DNA of 64,000 bases, taken from contig JAFKEQ010000003.1 of NCBI GenBank assembly GCA_017308575.1, forward strand, positions 992,001-1,056,000. The letters run 5' to 3'. Both the position numbers and the translations under genes were made by a program. This stretch comes from Afipia sp. GTDB lineage: Bacteria > Pseudomonadota > Alphaproteobacteria > Rhizobiales > Xanthobacteraceae. Each line of letters opens with the position of its first letter. The stretch's first letter is position 1. Positions 1-9,211 of this stretch are shown one piece after another. The notes under the pieces are model-generated. The model made no database searches and was not told where the DNA came from. It saw only the letters and a list, made by a program, of their open reading frames with translations.

Positions 1-981
1 CTGTTGCCGTTGTCGTTGCTGCCGACTGCGCCAGCCGAAGTGAAGTCTGACGACGATCCGCTGTTCGCCAGTTATCGGAATGTGCCTTGGCTGGCGCGGA
101 CCCATGCGGTCACGCTGGTCCCGTCGGCGGCGGCGTTGCAGACCCTGCGCAAGCTGCCGCCGGGCAAGGCCTCGCGGCAGGATCTGGTCGCGTTTGGCGA
201 TCCCTATTTCAACAAGGAGCAGGCCGAGGATGCGGCGAAGACCGACAAGCCGGTTCAGGTCGCCGATGCCGCGAACGTCACGCGCGGCGTGCCGCTTAAG
301 CGGCGCAACAGTCCGCAGCTTGACGGCGTCGACAGCGCGCAACTGGGCCAGTTGCCGCGCCTGCCGGACACGTCCGATGAACTGATGTCCATCGCGCTGG
401 CTTTGCAGGCTGATCCGACTAAGGTGCTCAATCTCGGTAAGGATGCGAACGAGAAGAAGGTCAAGGAGATGGATCTCTCGGGCTTCAAGATCGTGGCGTT
501 CGCGACACACGGTCTGGTGCCGGGCGAACTCGACGGACTGACGCAGCCGGCGCTCGCGCTTTCAGCGCCCGATCTTGCCGACGGCAGCGGCGACGGACTG
601 CTGACCATGGAGGAAATCCTCTCGCTCAAACTCGACGCCGACTGGGTCGTGCTGTCCGCCTGCAACACCGGCGCGGGTGCGGGCGCGGGCGCGGAGGCCG
701 CATCCGGATTGGGCCGGGCGTTCTTCTATGCGGGCACCCGCGCGCTGCTGGTGACCAACTGGTCGGTGCATTCGCAGTCGGCCCGCGAGCTTGTCACCGA
801 TCTGTTCAAGCGGCAGGCGGACGATCCCAAACTGACGCGCGGCGAGGCGCTGCGGCAGGCCATGATGGCGCTGGCCGATGGTCCCGGCTATCTCGGCGCC
901 GACGGCAAGACGGAATTCGCCTACGCCCATCCGCTGTTCTGGGCGCCGTATTCGATCATCGGGGATGGCGGCGGACGTTAA
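1..981 (+). CDS. CHAT-domain protease, 5'-truncated by window edge
   Basis: The reading frame is open from base 1, so the N-terminus (often TPR repeats in this family) lies outside the window. The visible 326 or so residues contain a CHAT (caspase-clan) peptidase domain. The catalytic His lies in an FATHG motif (codon 508-510) and the catalytic Cys in LSACNTG (codon 661-663), followed by the typical GLGRAFFYAGTRALLVTNWSV block and a C-terminal HPLFWAPY motif. Both active-site residues are intact, so it is probably an active cysteine protease. Its substrate is unknown. A small secreted protein and two zinc-ribbon proteins follow on the same strand. Family assignment is confident; the biological role is not known from sequence. 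Confidence 0.9.
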   Translation: MLPLSLLPTAPAEVKSDDDPLFASYRNVPWLARTHAVTLVPSAAALQTLRKLPPGKASRQDLVAFGDPYFNKEQAEDAAKTDKPVQVADAANVTRGVPLKRRNSPQLDGVDSAQLGQLPRLPDTSDELMSIALALQADPTKVLNLGKDANEKKVKEMDLSGFKIVAFATHGLVPGELDGLTQPALALSAPDLADGSGDGLLTMEEILSLKLDADWVVLSACNTGAGAGAGAEAASGLGRAFFYAGTRALLVTNWSVHSQSARELVTDLFKRQADDPKLTRGEALRQAMMALADGPGYLGADGKTEFAYAHPLFWAPYSIIGDGGGR

Positions 982-1057
982 GCAAAACAGGGCAAGCGTC
1001 TTTCGTGCCCCATAGTCCTGCGTTAGGCTCGGGCATTGCGGTTGAGGAGATTTGAAA

Positions 1058-1513
1058 ATGCGGCGTTCGCTGTTGCAGGCGGTGGTGTTGTCGGCGGCCT
1101 TTGCCGTTCTGGCGGCTGGTTCTCCCGCAAAGGCGGGAACGGTGCTGATTTCAGCCGATGAAGCCAAGCTGCCGCCGCCCAAGGGCGCGGTGTCGGTCGC
1201 AAGCCGCGGCATCACGCGCGGTCCGAAGATCGAACTGATCGGGCGCGCCGACAACGTGAAATCGCCGATGCATCTCGCGCTCAAGTTCGAGTCGTTCGGC
1301 GGCGCGAAGATCGACGTCGAGTCATTGAAGGTGCAGTATCTGAAAAGTCCTGCCGTTGACCTGACGCCGCGGCTCAAGCCTTTCGTGCAGCCGACCGGCA
1401 TCGACATCCCCGATGCCGAATTGCCGCCCGGTGATCATCTCATTCGCGTTGACGTGAAGGACTCCGACGGCCGCACCGCCACCACGAGCTTCACGCTCAA
1501 GGTCGCGCCTTGA
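1058..1513 (+). CDS. Small secreted protein, probably beta-sandwich/Ig-like
   Basis: It encodes 151 residues with a clear Sec signal peptide (MRRSLLQ, a hydrophobic stretch, then a likely cleavage after SPAKA). The mature part is rich in alternating hydrophobic and polar residues and ends in PGDHLIRVDVKDSDGR followed by a strand-like TSFTLKV. This resembles bacterial Ig-like or carboxypeptidase-regulatory-like folds, but I do not recognise a named family. The start at ATG 1058 is chosen because GAGGAG lies 8 bases upstream; an in-frame TTG at 1052 is an alternative. It starts 77 bases after the CHAT gene and its stop overlaps the possible TTG start of the zinc-ribbon gene, suggesting co-transcription. 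Likely periplasmic or extracytoplasmic. Confidence 0.75.
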   Translation: MRRSLLQAVVLSAAFAVLAAGSPAKAGTVLISADEAKLPPPKGAVSVASRGITRGPKIELIGRADNVKSPMHLALKFESFGGAKIDVESLKVQYLKSPAVDLTPRLKPFVQPTGIDIPDAELPPGDHLIRVDVKDSDGRTATTSFTLKVAP

Positions 1514-1518
1514 CCGGC

Positions 1519-1734
1519 ATGAGCGCCGACTGTCCGTTCTGCGCACAACCGGTTCCCGCGCAGGCGCTCGTCTGCAGTTCATGCGCGCGCGATGTCACCA
1601 TTCCACAATCGCTGTTGGATGAGCGGGACGATCTTGTCCGTAAGCGCGCTGCGATCCGCGCGCAACTGGCCGATGCCAAAGCCGAGCTTGAAACGCTCCG
1701 CCGCCGCCGGCGTATTTTGCTGCGGCGGCATTGA
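1519..1734 (+). CDS. Small zinc-ribbon/coiled-coil protein
   Basis: A 71-residue protein (74 if translation starts at TTG 1510, which overlaps the upstream stop). It opens with a four-cysteine zinc ribbon, CPFC then CSSC about ten residues later. A charged, probably coiled-coil helix follows and ends in an Arg-rich tail (RRRRRILLRRH). There is no membrane segment. The next gene starts with the same zinc-ribbon layout and a similar helix, so the two look like tandem paralogues. No function can be assigned. The compact position between two same-strand genes supports it being real, but the start codon is uncertain. Confidence 0.6.
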   Translation: MSADCPFCAQPVPAQALVCSSCARDVTIPQSLLDERDDLVRKRAAIRAQLADAKAELETLRRRRRILLRRH

Positions 1735-1764
1735 TATGTCCGTCTCAAACACATCGGTTGTCTG

Positions 1765-2532
1765 ATGGAGTGCCCGTTCTGCGCCGAGAAGGTCAAGGAC
1801 GAGGTGCTCGTCTGCAAGCATTGCTCGCGGGACCTGCGGGTGGTGCGGCCGGTTCTGATCGAGATCGAGGACATCGTCAGCGAGATCGAAAAGCTGCGGC
1901 ACGAATTCGACTACGTCAGCACGCGGCTTTACCGGCGACAACATCCGGTCCGGTACTTCGCGATCCACAGCATCGCTTACGTCCTGATCCCGACCGTGCT
2001 GCTGGTGGCGGCGCATATCATCATCACCATCGTGCTGAACGTGTCGCCGCTCTATCTGCGGATCGCCTCGGTGCTGATCCCGCTGCCGTTCGGTCTGGCC
2101 ATCCATGTCATTCAGAAGGTGGGAATCCGCGGCGCGGCCATTGTCGGCGTTCTCACCGCGCTGCTCAGCGTGCTGTGCATGCTGACCGTGACCGGGGTGA
2201 ACGATGGCGTTCCCATCCTCCCGGGGCCCTGGATCGAATGGCGGGAGGTGCTGGAATACTCCGCGAGCATTGCGCTGGCCTTCGTGACCGGAAATATCCT
2301 GGCGATCCTGATCCTGCAGATCCTCGCCAACTCGATGTCCCAGGGCGACCGGCCCAATCCGGCGGCTTATCGGGTGGCGCGTCTCCTCGGGCCATACGCC
2401 GGGGAGGACCAGTTGCGCCGCCGGGCCCGGATTATCCAGGATCTGATCAGGACCGCCGGTCCGGCAATGGGCATTTTATCCACGGCCGCAGGCTCGATTT
2501 ACACCGGGCTGAAGGGGATGCTGGGCTCGTAG
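1765..2532 (+). CDS. Zinc-ribbon membrane protein, four predicted TM helices
   Basis: A 255-residue protein with an N-terminal zinc ribbon (CPFC and CKHC), a short charged helix, then about four hydrophobic segments. These begin near SIAYVLIPTVLL, LYLRIASVLIPL, AAIVGVLTALL and IALAFVTGNILAILI. A cytoplasmic C-terminal portion contains an Arg-rich stretch (LRRRARIIQDLI). This architecture (zinc ribbon plus polytopic membrane domain) is common among uncharacterised bacterial proteins. It lies 30 bases after its shorter paralogue and has no strong ribosome binding site, so translational coupling is likely. It is the last gene before the clpX promoter region. Function unknown. Confidence 0.75.
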   Translation: MECPFCAEKVKDEVLVCKHCSRDLRVVRPVLIEIEDIVSEIEKLRHEFDYVSTRLYRRQHPVRYFAIHSIAYVLIPTVLLVAAHIIITIVLNVSPLYLRIASVLIPLPFGLAIHVIQKVGIRGAAIVGVLTALLSVLCMLTVTGVNDGVPILPGPWIEWREVLEYSASIALAFVTGNILAILILQILANSMSQGDRPNPAAYRVARLLGPYAGEDQLRRRARIIQDLIRTAGPAMGILSTAAGSIYTGLKGMLGS

Positions 2533-2892
2533 GATGCCGTGCGGCGCGGGTACGGGAGCGGAGTTTTGCCGGTTCCTTTCGGGCCGTGCCCGTGTCATTC
2601 CCGCAACGCTGCGATGAATTCGGCCGTCCGGTCCCTAAAAGGGCGCAAAAGGGCGTCAGGATCAGGATGTCAGCGGTGCTTTGGGCAACTCGCGGGTTAG
2701 CGAATTCTTGATAGTCGGGTGTCAGCATGGTTGGCTAAGGTCCGAAACCTGAGGATTCGGTTGAGCCGCGATTCGCACGGTGACGGGAGTACAGGTCTTT
2801 TTGGTACGGTTTTTGCTCCTATATAACCTCACGTCCGGCTGTGCCGGAATGAGGCGACCTGGGACAAGATCGAGCGGCGGACGGAGACAGGA
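2533..2892. other. Intergenic region upstream of clpX
   Basis: 360 bases without a convincing gene. In this position many alphaproteobacteria carry clpP, which is absent here. The right half should hold the clpX promoter. The best sigma70-like match is TTGGTA at 2801-2806 and TATAAC at 2822-2827 with a short 15-base spacer. A GGAGAC ribosome binding site lies just before the clpX ATG. No strong heat-shock promoter was recognised by eye. Confidence 0.5.
2801..2827 (+). promoter_or_regulatory. Possible clpX promoter
   Basis: A TTGGTA element (2801-2806) and a TATAAC element (2822-2827) are separated by 15 bases, shorter than the usual 17. The position, about 65 bases before the clpX start, is plausible. 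It is offered as a candidate only. Confidence 0.3.
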
Positions 2893-4167
<1,275 letters not shown>

Positions 4168-4200
4168 ACCGGGACGCTGGAACTTTAGAGATTGTCTGCG

Positions 4201-4236
4201 AAAAGGGCTGCCGGGACCTCTCGGCAGCCCTTTTTC
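4201..4236 (+). terminator. Intrinsic terminator after clpX
   Basis: A 9-bp GC-rich stem (GGGCTGCCG at 4205-4213 with CGGCAGCCC at 4222-4230), an 8-base loop and a run of five T at 4231-4235, preceded by four A. It is a textbook rho-independent terminator separating clpX from lon. Confidence 0.9.
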
Positions 4237-4500
4237 CGTCAGTCAAAGACATCGTAATAATCCTGTATTCACAGGGGTTTTTCGCTCTCTTGACACCCCC
4301 TCATGCCATAGCCACCTAATGGTGTGCTGCGAAACGAGGATGCTCCGAGATTCGCAGCGTTCGACCCGGACAGGCGAGGGGCCGCATCGCGGCCAATGGC
4401 TCAAGAGAGTTCTTGTCCGTCCGGTACACAAGGCACCTTGTGGCGGTTGCGTCAGAACGGCGGACTGCGTGCAAGGGGGCGCAACGAAAGGAATATGGGC
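4237..4500. other. lon leader region
   Basis: The non-coding stretch between clpX and lon is 333 bases in total and includes the clpX terminator. It holds a strong -35-like CTTGACA (TTGACA at 4290-4295) and a perfect 7+7 inverted repeat CACAAGG-CA-CCTTGTG at 4427-4442. No separate gene is convincing here. The lon frame is open through part of it (from 4324), but those codons lie upstream of the conserved Lon N-terminus. Confidence 0.6.
4289..4320 (+). promoter_or_regulatory. Probable lon promoter (-35 clear, -10 uncertain)
   Basis: TTGACA at 4290-4295 is a perfect -35 hexamer, and the CTTGA core also fits alphaproteobacterial RpoH -35 elements. The best -10 candidates, CCATAG (4306-4311) and CCTAAT (4315-4320), are not at the ideal distance, so the sigma factor cannot be decided by eye. 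Heat-shock control of lon is common in bacteria, but the sequence does not prove it here. Confidence 0.4.
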
Positions 4501-6924
4501 ATGACTGCCTCAAAGCCTCGTCCAACCATCGTTCACGGCGAAAGCCATTCCTATCCGGTGCTGCCGCTTCGCGACATCGTCGTCTTCCCGCACATGATCG
4601 TGCCGCTGTTCGTCGGCCGCGAGAAGTCGATCAAGGCGCTCGAAGAGGTGATGAAGAACGATGCGCTGATCTTCCTCGCGACGCAGAAGAACGCGTCCGA
4701 TGACGATCCGTCTCCGGATTCCATTTATGAGATCGGCACGCTCGCCAGCGTGTTGCAGCTTCTGAAGCTTCCCGACGGCACCGTGAAGGTGCTGGTGGAA
4801 GGGCTCGAGCGCGCCAAGGCCGGCAAATACTCCGATCGCAGCGATTTCTACGAAGCCGAAGCCGTCGCGCTCGCCGACACCGACGCCAAGAGCGTCGAGT
4901 CCGAGGCGCTGGCGCGGTCGGTCGTGTCCGACTTCGAAAGCTATGTGAAGCTGAACAAGAAGATTTCTGCCGAAGTGGTGGGCGTCGTTCAGCAGATCAC
5001 GGATTTCGCCAAGCTCGCGGACACCGTGGCTTCGCATCTCGCCGTCAAGATTTCCGATCGCCAGGGCATCCTTGAAACGCTCTCCGTCTCCCAGCGCCTC
5101 GAGAAGGTGATGGGCCTGATGGAAAGCGAGATCTCGGTGCTGCAGGTCGAGAAGAAGATCCGCTCGCGCGTCAAGCGCCAGATGGAGAAGACCCAGCGCG
5201 AGTACTATCTCAACGAGCAGATGAAGGCGATCCAGAAGGAGCTTGGCGACGACGAAGGTCGCGATGAACTTGCTGATCTTGAAGAGAAGATCAACAAGAC
5301 CAAGCTCTCCAAGGAAGCCCGCGAGAAGGCTCAGCACGAACTGAAGAAGCTGCGGCAGATGTCTCCGATGTCCGCCGAGGCAACGGTCGTGCGCAACTAT
5401 CTCGACTGGCTGCTGTCGATTCCGTGGGGCAAGAAGTCCAAGGTCAAGAAGGACCTTGTCGCCGCGCAGGAAGTGCTCGACAGCGATCACTACGGGCTTG
5501 AGAAGGTCAAGGACCGCATCGTCGAGTATCTCGCCGTGCAGTCCCGCGCCAACAAGCTGACCGGACCGATCCTGTGCCTTGTCGGCCCTCCGGGCGTCGG
5601 CAAGACCTCGCTTGGCAAGTCGATCGCGAAGGCGACCGGACGTGAGTTCGTGCGCGTGTCGCTGGGCGGCGTGCGGGACGAAGCGGAAATCCGCGGACAT
5701 CGCCGCACCTATATCGGCTCGATGCCCGGCAAGATCATCCAGTCGATGCGGAAGGCGAAGACCTCGAACCCGCTGTTCCTGCTGGACGAGATCGACAAAA
5801 TGGGCGCGGACTTCCGCGGCGATCCGTCGTCGGCTTTGCTTGAGGTCCTCGACCCCGAGCAGAACCAGACGTTCAACGATCACTATCTGGAAGTCGATTA
5901 CGACCTCTCCAACGTGATGTTCATCACGACCGCGAATACGCTCAATATTCCCGGCCCGCTGATGGACCGCATGGAGATCATCCGGATCGCCGGCTACACC
6001 GAGAACGAAAAGGTCGAGATTGCCCGCAAGCATCTCATCCCGAACGCGGTGAGCAAGCACGGCCTCACTCCGAAGGAGTGGTCGATCGACGACGAGGCGT
6101 TGCAGTTCCTGATCCGACGCTACACCCGCGAAGCGGGCGTGCGTAACCTCGAGCGCGAGATTTCGACACTGGCCCGCAAGGCCGTGAAGGATCTCATGAT
6201 CTCGAAGAAGAAGTCGGTGAAGGTGACGGCGGAGGTGGTCGAGGAATATCTCGGCGTGCCGAAGTATCGCTACGGCTCGATCGAGACCGACGATCAGGTC
6301 GGTGTCGTGACCGGTCTGGCGTGGACCGAAGTCGGCGGCGAGCTGCTGACCATCGAAAGCGTCATGATGCCCGGCAAGGGCCGCATGACGGTGACGGGCA
6401 ACCTGCGCGACGTGATGAAGGAGTCGATCTCGGCTGCTGCGTCCTACGTCCGCTCGCGCGCCATCACCTATGGCATCGAGCCGCCGCTGTTCGACCGCCG
6501 TGACATCCACGTGCACGTGCCGGAAGGTGCGACGCCGAAGGATGGTCCGTCGGCCGGTGTCGCGATGACGACGTCCATCGTCTCGGTGCTGACCGGCATC
6601 CCGATCCGGCATGATGTCGCCATGACCGGCGAGATCACGCTGCGGGGCAGGGTGCTGCCGATTGGCGGTCTGAAGGAGAAGCTGCTTGCGGCCGCGCGTG
6701 GCGGCATCAAGACGGTCTTCATTCCGGAAGACAACGCCAAGGACCTCACCGAGATTTCCGACGCCATCAAGGGCGGCCTCGAGATCATCCCGGTCTCGCG
6801 GATGGACGAGGTGCTGGCCAAGGCGCTGGTGCGTGTGCCGACTCCCATCGTGTGGGAAGAGGACACCAAGGTGCTTCCGAAGGCTGATGCCGAGGAAGCG
6901 GCCGGCGGCCTGACCGCGCACTGA
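4501..6924 (+). CDS. lon: Lon endopeptidase (ATP-dependent protease La)
   Basis: Lon degrades misfolded and regulatory proteins in the cytoplasm. The 807-residue product has the N-terminal substrate-binding domain (from [20 protein letters not shown]), a coiled-coil linker, an AAA+ module with Walker A GPPGVGKT, and the C-terminal serine-lysine protease domain. The catalytic Ser lies in DGPSAG (about residue 684) and the Lys in [10 protein letters not shown] (about 727). ATG 4501 is chosen because AAAGGA lies about 9 bases upstream and the length then matches the family. ATG 4495 is an alternative and the frame is open further upstream. It is followed by a strong terminator. Confidence 0.97.
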   Translation: MTASKPRPTIVHGESHSYPVLPLRDIVVFPHMIVPLFVGREKSIKALEEVMKNDALIFLATQKNASDDDPSPDSIYEIGTLASVLQLLKLPDGTVKVLVEGLERAKAGKYSDRSDFYEAEAVALADTDAKSVESEALARSVVSDFESYVKLNKKISAEVVGVVQQITDFAKLADTVASHLAVKISDRQGILETLSVSQRLEKVMGLMESEISVLQVEKKIRSRVKRQMEKTQREYYLNEQMKAIQKELGDDEGRDELADLEEKINKTKLSKEAREKAQHELKKLRQMSPMSAEATVVRNYLDWLLSIPWGKKSKVKKDLVAAQEVLDSDHYGLEKVKDRIVEYLAVQSRANKLTGPILCLVGPPGVGKTSLGKSIAKATGREFVRVSLGGVRDEAEIRGHRRTYIGSMPGKIIQSMRKAKTSNPLFLLDEIDKMGADFRGDPSSALLEVLDPEQNQTFNDHYLEVDYDLSNVMFITTANTLNIPGPLMDRMEIIRIAGYTENEKVEIARKHLIPNAVSKHGLTPKEWSIDDEALQFLIRRYTREAGVRNLEREISTLARKAVKDLMISKKKSVKVTAEVVEEYLGVPKYRYGSIETDDQVGVVTGLAWTEVGGELLTIESVMMPGKGRMTVTGNLRDVMKESISAAASYVRSRAITYGIEPPLFDRRDIHVHVPEGATPKDGPSAGVAMTTSIVSVLTGIPIRHDVAMTGEITLRGRVLPIGGLKEKLLAAARGGIKTVFIPEDNAKDLTEISDAIKGGLEIIPVSRMDEVLAKALVRVPTPIVWEEDTKVLPKADAEEAAGGLTAH

Positions 6925-6949
6925 ACGGAACGGTCTGAACGAAACGACG

Positions 6950-6980
6950 ACGGCGCCCCAAAAGGGCGCCGTTTTGTTTT
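6950..6980 (+). terminator. Intrinsic terminator after lon
   Basis: A perfect 9-bp stem (ACGGCGCCC at 6950-6958 and GGGCGCCGT at 6964-6972), a loop of CAAAA and a TTTTGTTTT tract at 6972-6980. Confidence 0.92.
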
Positions 6981-7043
6981 GAGAGCACCTGTGCGGGCGG
7001 TGTGCGCCGCTCAAACAAAATACGGCTGACAGGCGATGGCGGG

Positions 7044-7073
7044 TTGCGTGAAAGGCGCCCGTCCAGCTAAAAG
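7044..7073 (+). promoter_or_regulatory. Possible tRNA-Val promoter
   Basis: TTGCGT (7044-7049) and CTAAAA (7067-7072) are spaced 17 bases apart and lie about 35 bases before the mature 5' end of the tRNA. The match is moderate. Confidence 0.35.
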
Positions 7074-7105
7074 AACCCGGCATGCCGGTCATTTGACGGC
7101 GTTAA

Positions 7106-7182
7106 GGGCGGCTAGCTCAGCTGGTTAGAGCATCTCGTTTACACCGAGAGGGTCGGGAGTTCGAATCTCTCGCCGCCTACCA
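7106..7182 (+). tRNA. tRNA-Val (anticodon UAC)
   Basis: A 77-base cloverleaf with a 7-bp acceptor stem starting GGGCGGC (G1-U72 wobble). The D-arm is GCTCAGCTGGTTAGAGC, the anticodon stem TCTCG/CGAGA with loop TTTACAC (anticodon TAC at 7140-7142), and the T-arm contains TTCGAAT. The 3' CCA is encoded at 7180-7182. The stop codon of the convergent acyltransferase gene begins two bases after the CCA. Confidence 0.97.
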
Positions 7183-7183
7183 T

Positions 7184-9100
7184 TCAATCCAGAAACCGGT
7201 TGAACTGGTCTTTCGCGCGTTCGCCGAAATATCGCGCGCCTGAAACATTGAAATGGTTGGCGTTGATGTAGAGCCACGCCCCGTTTTTCACGGTCGGACA
7301 CTGCTCGTCACAAAGCACGTCCGTGGGCAACAGCAGCGATACCTGCGAAGGCCATTTCTGCTGGACTGTGAGGAGCATGGCATTGATCTCGGCCGTCTCC
7401 CTGATCGCGATCGGTCTTGGCTTAGGTGCACAGTCCGGCGGATGGGCGTGAGGGAGCGGTCCCGGCAAAAGTCGCGCCCGATCGAAATTGCATTGTTGAG
7501 CTAGAACCATTGCTCCCATGAGAAGAATCTTTCGGCCATTCTTTCCGAGGTCACCGATGGTTGCTTCGAGAGCTTGCTGTATCCTGGAATAATGCCCGGA
7601 AGACGCCTCGCGACCTTTCTGGTATTGGTCGTCGCTGTAAGCTGGCCAGTATTGAGCAATGACGAGGTGGGTGGCCGTTTTTCTGACGCGCGCAAGCTCC
7701 TCCGTTATCGTCTGCTGGCAAAGCCGCGGATTCCAGTTGTTCTTCGGCAAGTCAAGGCCGACGAGAACAGGACATCCTGATGAACGCTCGCTGATTTCGC
7801 CGCGAATCCTCCTGTCCTGCAGGATCGGGTCGAACGATCCCACGTAGTGCGCAGCAAGGGAGTCTCCGATAATTTCCAGACCAAGAGGCGCATTGATATC
7901 GCCGAATGCGCAGCGACCGCCTTCGATCGGCTGGCAGGGCTGGAAGCTGCTTTCCATCAACCTCGTTGCGGCCTGTTGTTGCGCGTTCAGTCGTTGCGGC
8001 CAGCCTTTGGCGAGAAACGTGCCGTGAGTTGCGATGGTGAGAATAACGGTCAACGCCGCAAAGCGTCCCAGCGTTCGCGCGTTGGCTAGCATATTCCGGA
8101 ACGGCTTCTCGACAAGGCGCTGCATCATAAATGCTGTCGTTAGCATGACGATCAGCAGTGCAATTCTCCCGCTGGGCGCCTTGGCTGCATCACCGAAAAT
8201 GACGCCGGCGAAAAAGATCATCGGCCAGTGGCATAAGTAGAGTGAGTACGATGCGCGGCCTATGGCGAGAACAGGCGCATTTGTCAGAAGATAATTTGCA
8301 TTGCCTTTCCTGCCTCCGAGGATGATCGCGGCAGCGCCGATGCATGGGATGAGCGTAACTGCCCCGAATGGAGAGGCGGGCGTAAAGAAAGCAAAGCTGC
8401 CGACAATGCAGAGAATGCCGAAAACCGTTAATCCGCGCGCGAATGCTTCATTCCGACTATCGGCCCGCTCCATGAAGTTGATCGACGTGCCGATCGCGAA
8501 CTCAAACACGCGGAATGGCATCAGGAAAAATGTAGCTTGCGGATCGATCCGCGCTGACCAGATGGCAAGACCGAACGAAAGAATTCCAAGGCCGGCGATC
8601 GTCAGCGGAAGCCTTCGGACATACAGCGCGATCATCAGGATGATCGGCCAGACAAGATAAAATTGCTCTTCGAGCGAGAGCGACCAGCAGTGCAACAGGG
8701 CAAGCTGGTCGGAGGACGTGGAAAAGTACTGTTGGGATTCGCGCCAGTACTGGATGTTCGAAATCGAGAGAAGGGCGTGGGTCGATTCCTTTGCGATCTG
8801 GCGCATCGCGATCGGCGACAGCCAGAGCAGCCCAGCGATGAACGAAACGCCGACCGTAAAGATCAAGGCGGGCAGGATCCGGCGGGCTCTGCGGGCGTAA
8901 AAGCCGGAGAACGAGAAGGAACCGTTCTTCAGGTCGTCGATAATGCGGCGGCTGATCAGGTAACCGGAAATCACGAAGAAGACATCGACGCCGGCAAAGC
9001 CACCGGGACAGAATGCAAAATTGAGGTGGAACAACACCACGCCCATAACGGCGATCGTGCGCAGCCCGTCGATTTCGGGACGATAGGTATCCGATGTCAT
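7184..9100 (-). CDS. Acyltransferase (OafA/YrhL family) with C-terminal SGNH-like domain
   Basis: A membrane acyltransferase-3 protein of about 638 residues, likely modifying a surface polysaccharide or lipopolysaccharide. The N-terminus has the family start YRPEIDGLRTIAVMGVVLFH, the conserved His, GGFAGVDVFFVISGYLI and RRARRILPAL, followed by about ten membrane helices. The C-terminal 230 residues form an SGNH-type domain with a GDS block (EIIGDSLAAH) and a final NANH motif where the family usually has an Asp three residues before the His. ATG 9100 puts the start just before the conserved region; in-frame ATG 9157 and GTG 9178 are alternatives and none has a strong ribosome binding site. The gene is AT-richer than its neighbours and convergent with tRNA-Val, consistent with horizontal acquisition. 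Confidence 0.85.
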   Translation of the reverse strand: MTSDTYRPEIDGLRTIAVMGVVLFHLNFAFCPGGFAGVDVFFVISGYLISRRIIDDLKNGSFSFSGFYARRARRILPALIFTVGVSFIAGLLWLSPIAMRQIAKESTHALLSISNIQYWRESQQYFSTSSDQLALLHCWSLSLEEQFYLVWPIILMIALYVRRLPLTIAGLGILSFGLAIWSARIDPQATFFLMPFRVFEFAIGTSINFMERADSRNEAFARGLTVFGILCIVGSFAFFTPASPFGAVTLIPCIGAAAIILGGRKGNANYLLTNAPVLAIGRASYSLYLCHWPMIFFAGVIFGDAAKAPSGRIALLIVMLTTAFMMQRLVEKPFRNMLANARTLGRFAALTVILTIATHGTFLAKGWPQRLNAQQQAATRLMESSFQPCQPIEGGRCAFGDINAPLGLEIIGDSLAAHYVGSFDPILQDRRIRGEISERSSGCPVLVGLDLPKNNWNPRLCQQTITEELARVRKTATHLVIAQYWPAYSDDQYQKGREASSGHYSRIQQALEATIGDLGKNGRKILLMGAMVLAQQCNFDRARLLPGPLPHAHPPDCAPKPRPIAIRETAEINAMLLTVQQKWPSQVSLLLPTDVLCDEQCPTVKNGAWLYINANHFNVSGARYFGERAKDQFNRFLD

Positions 9101-9211
9101 GGACGGCCGGTTCGATGAGGAATTAAGCTTACCGCTATCATGGGGCCTCTGGGCCATCAATCCGGGTGTCAAAAACACGTCTATATATTTGCGGAATGAC
9201 CTGTTTGGATT

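Noticed and set aside
1731..2711. 326-codon plus-strand frame over the zinc-ribbon membrane gene
   Set aside because: It is out of frame with the clear zinc-ribbon/membrane protein and its translation is Arg/Gly/Ala-rich without motifs, typical of a shadow frame.
4510..7092. 860-codon minus-strand open frame opposite lon
   Set aside because: It is the antisense shadow of a GC-rich conserved gene; the plus strand carries an unmistakable Lon protease and the antisense translation has no domain-like features. The same applies to long antisense frames over dnaE, the pseudo-caspase, nuoD, nuoF and nuoG.
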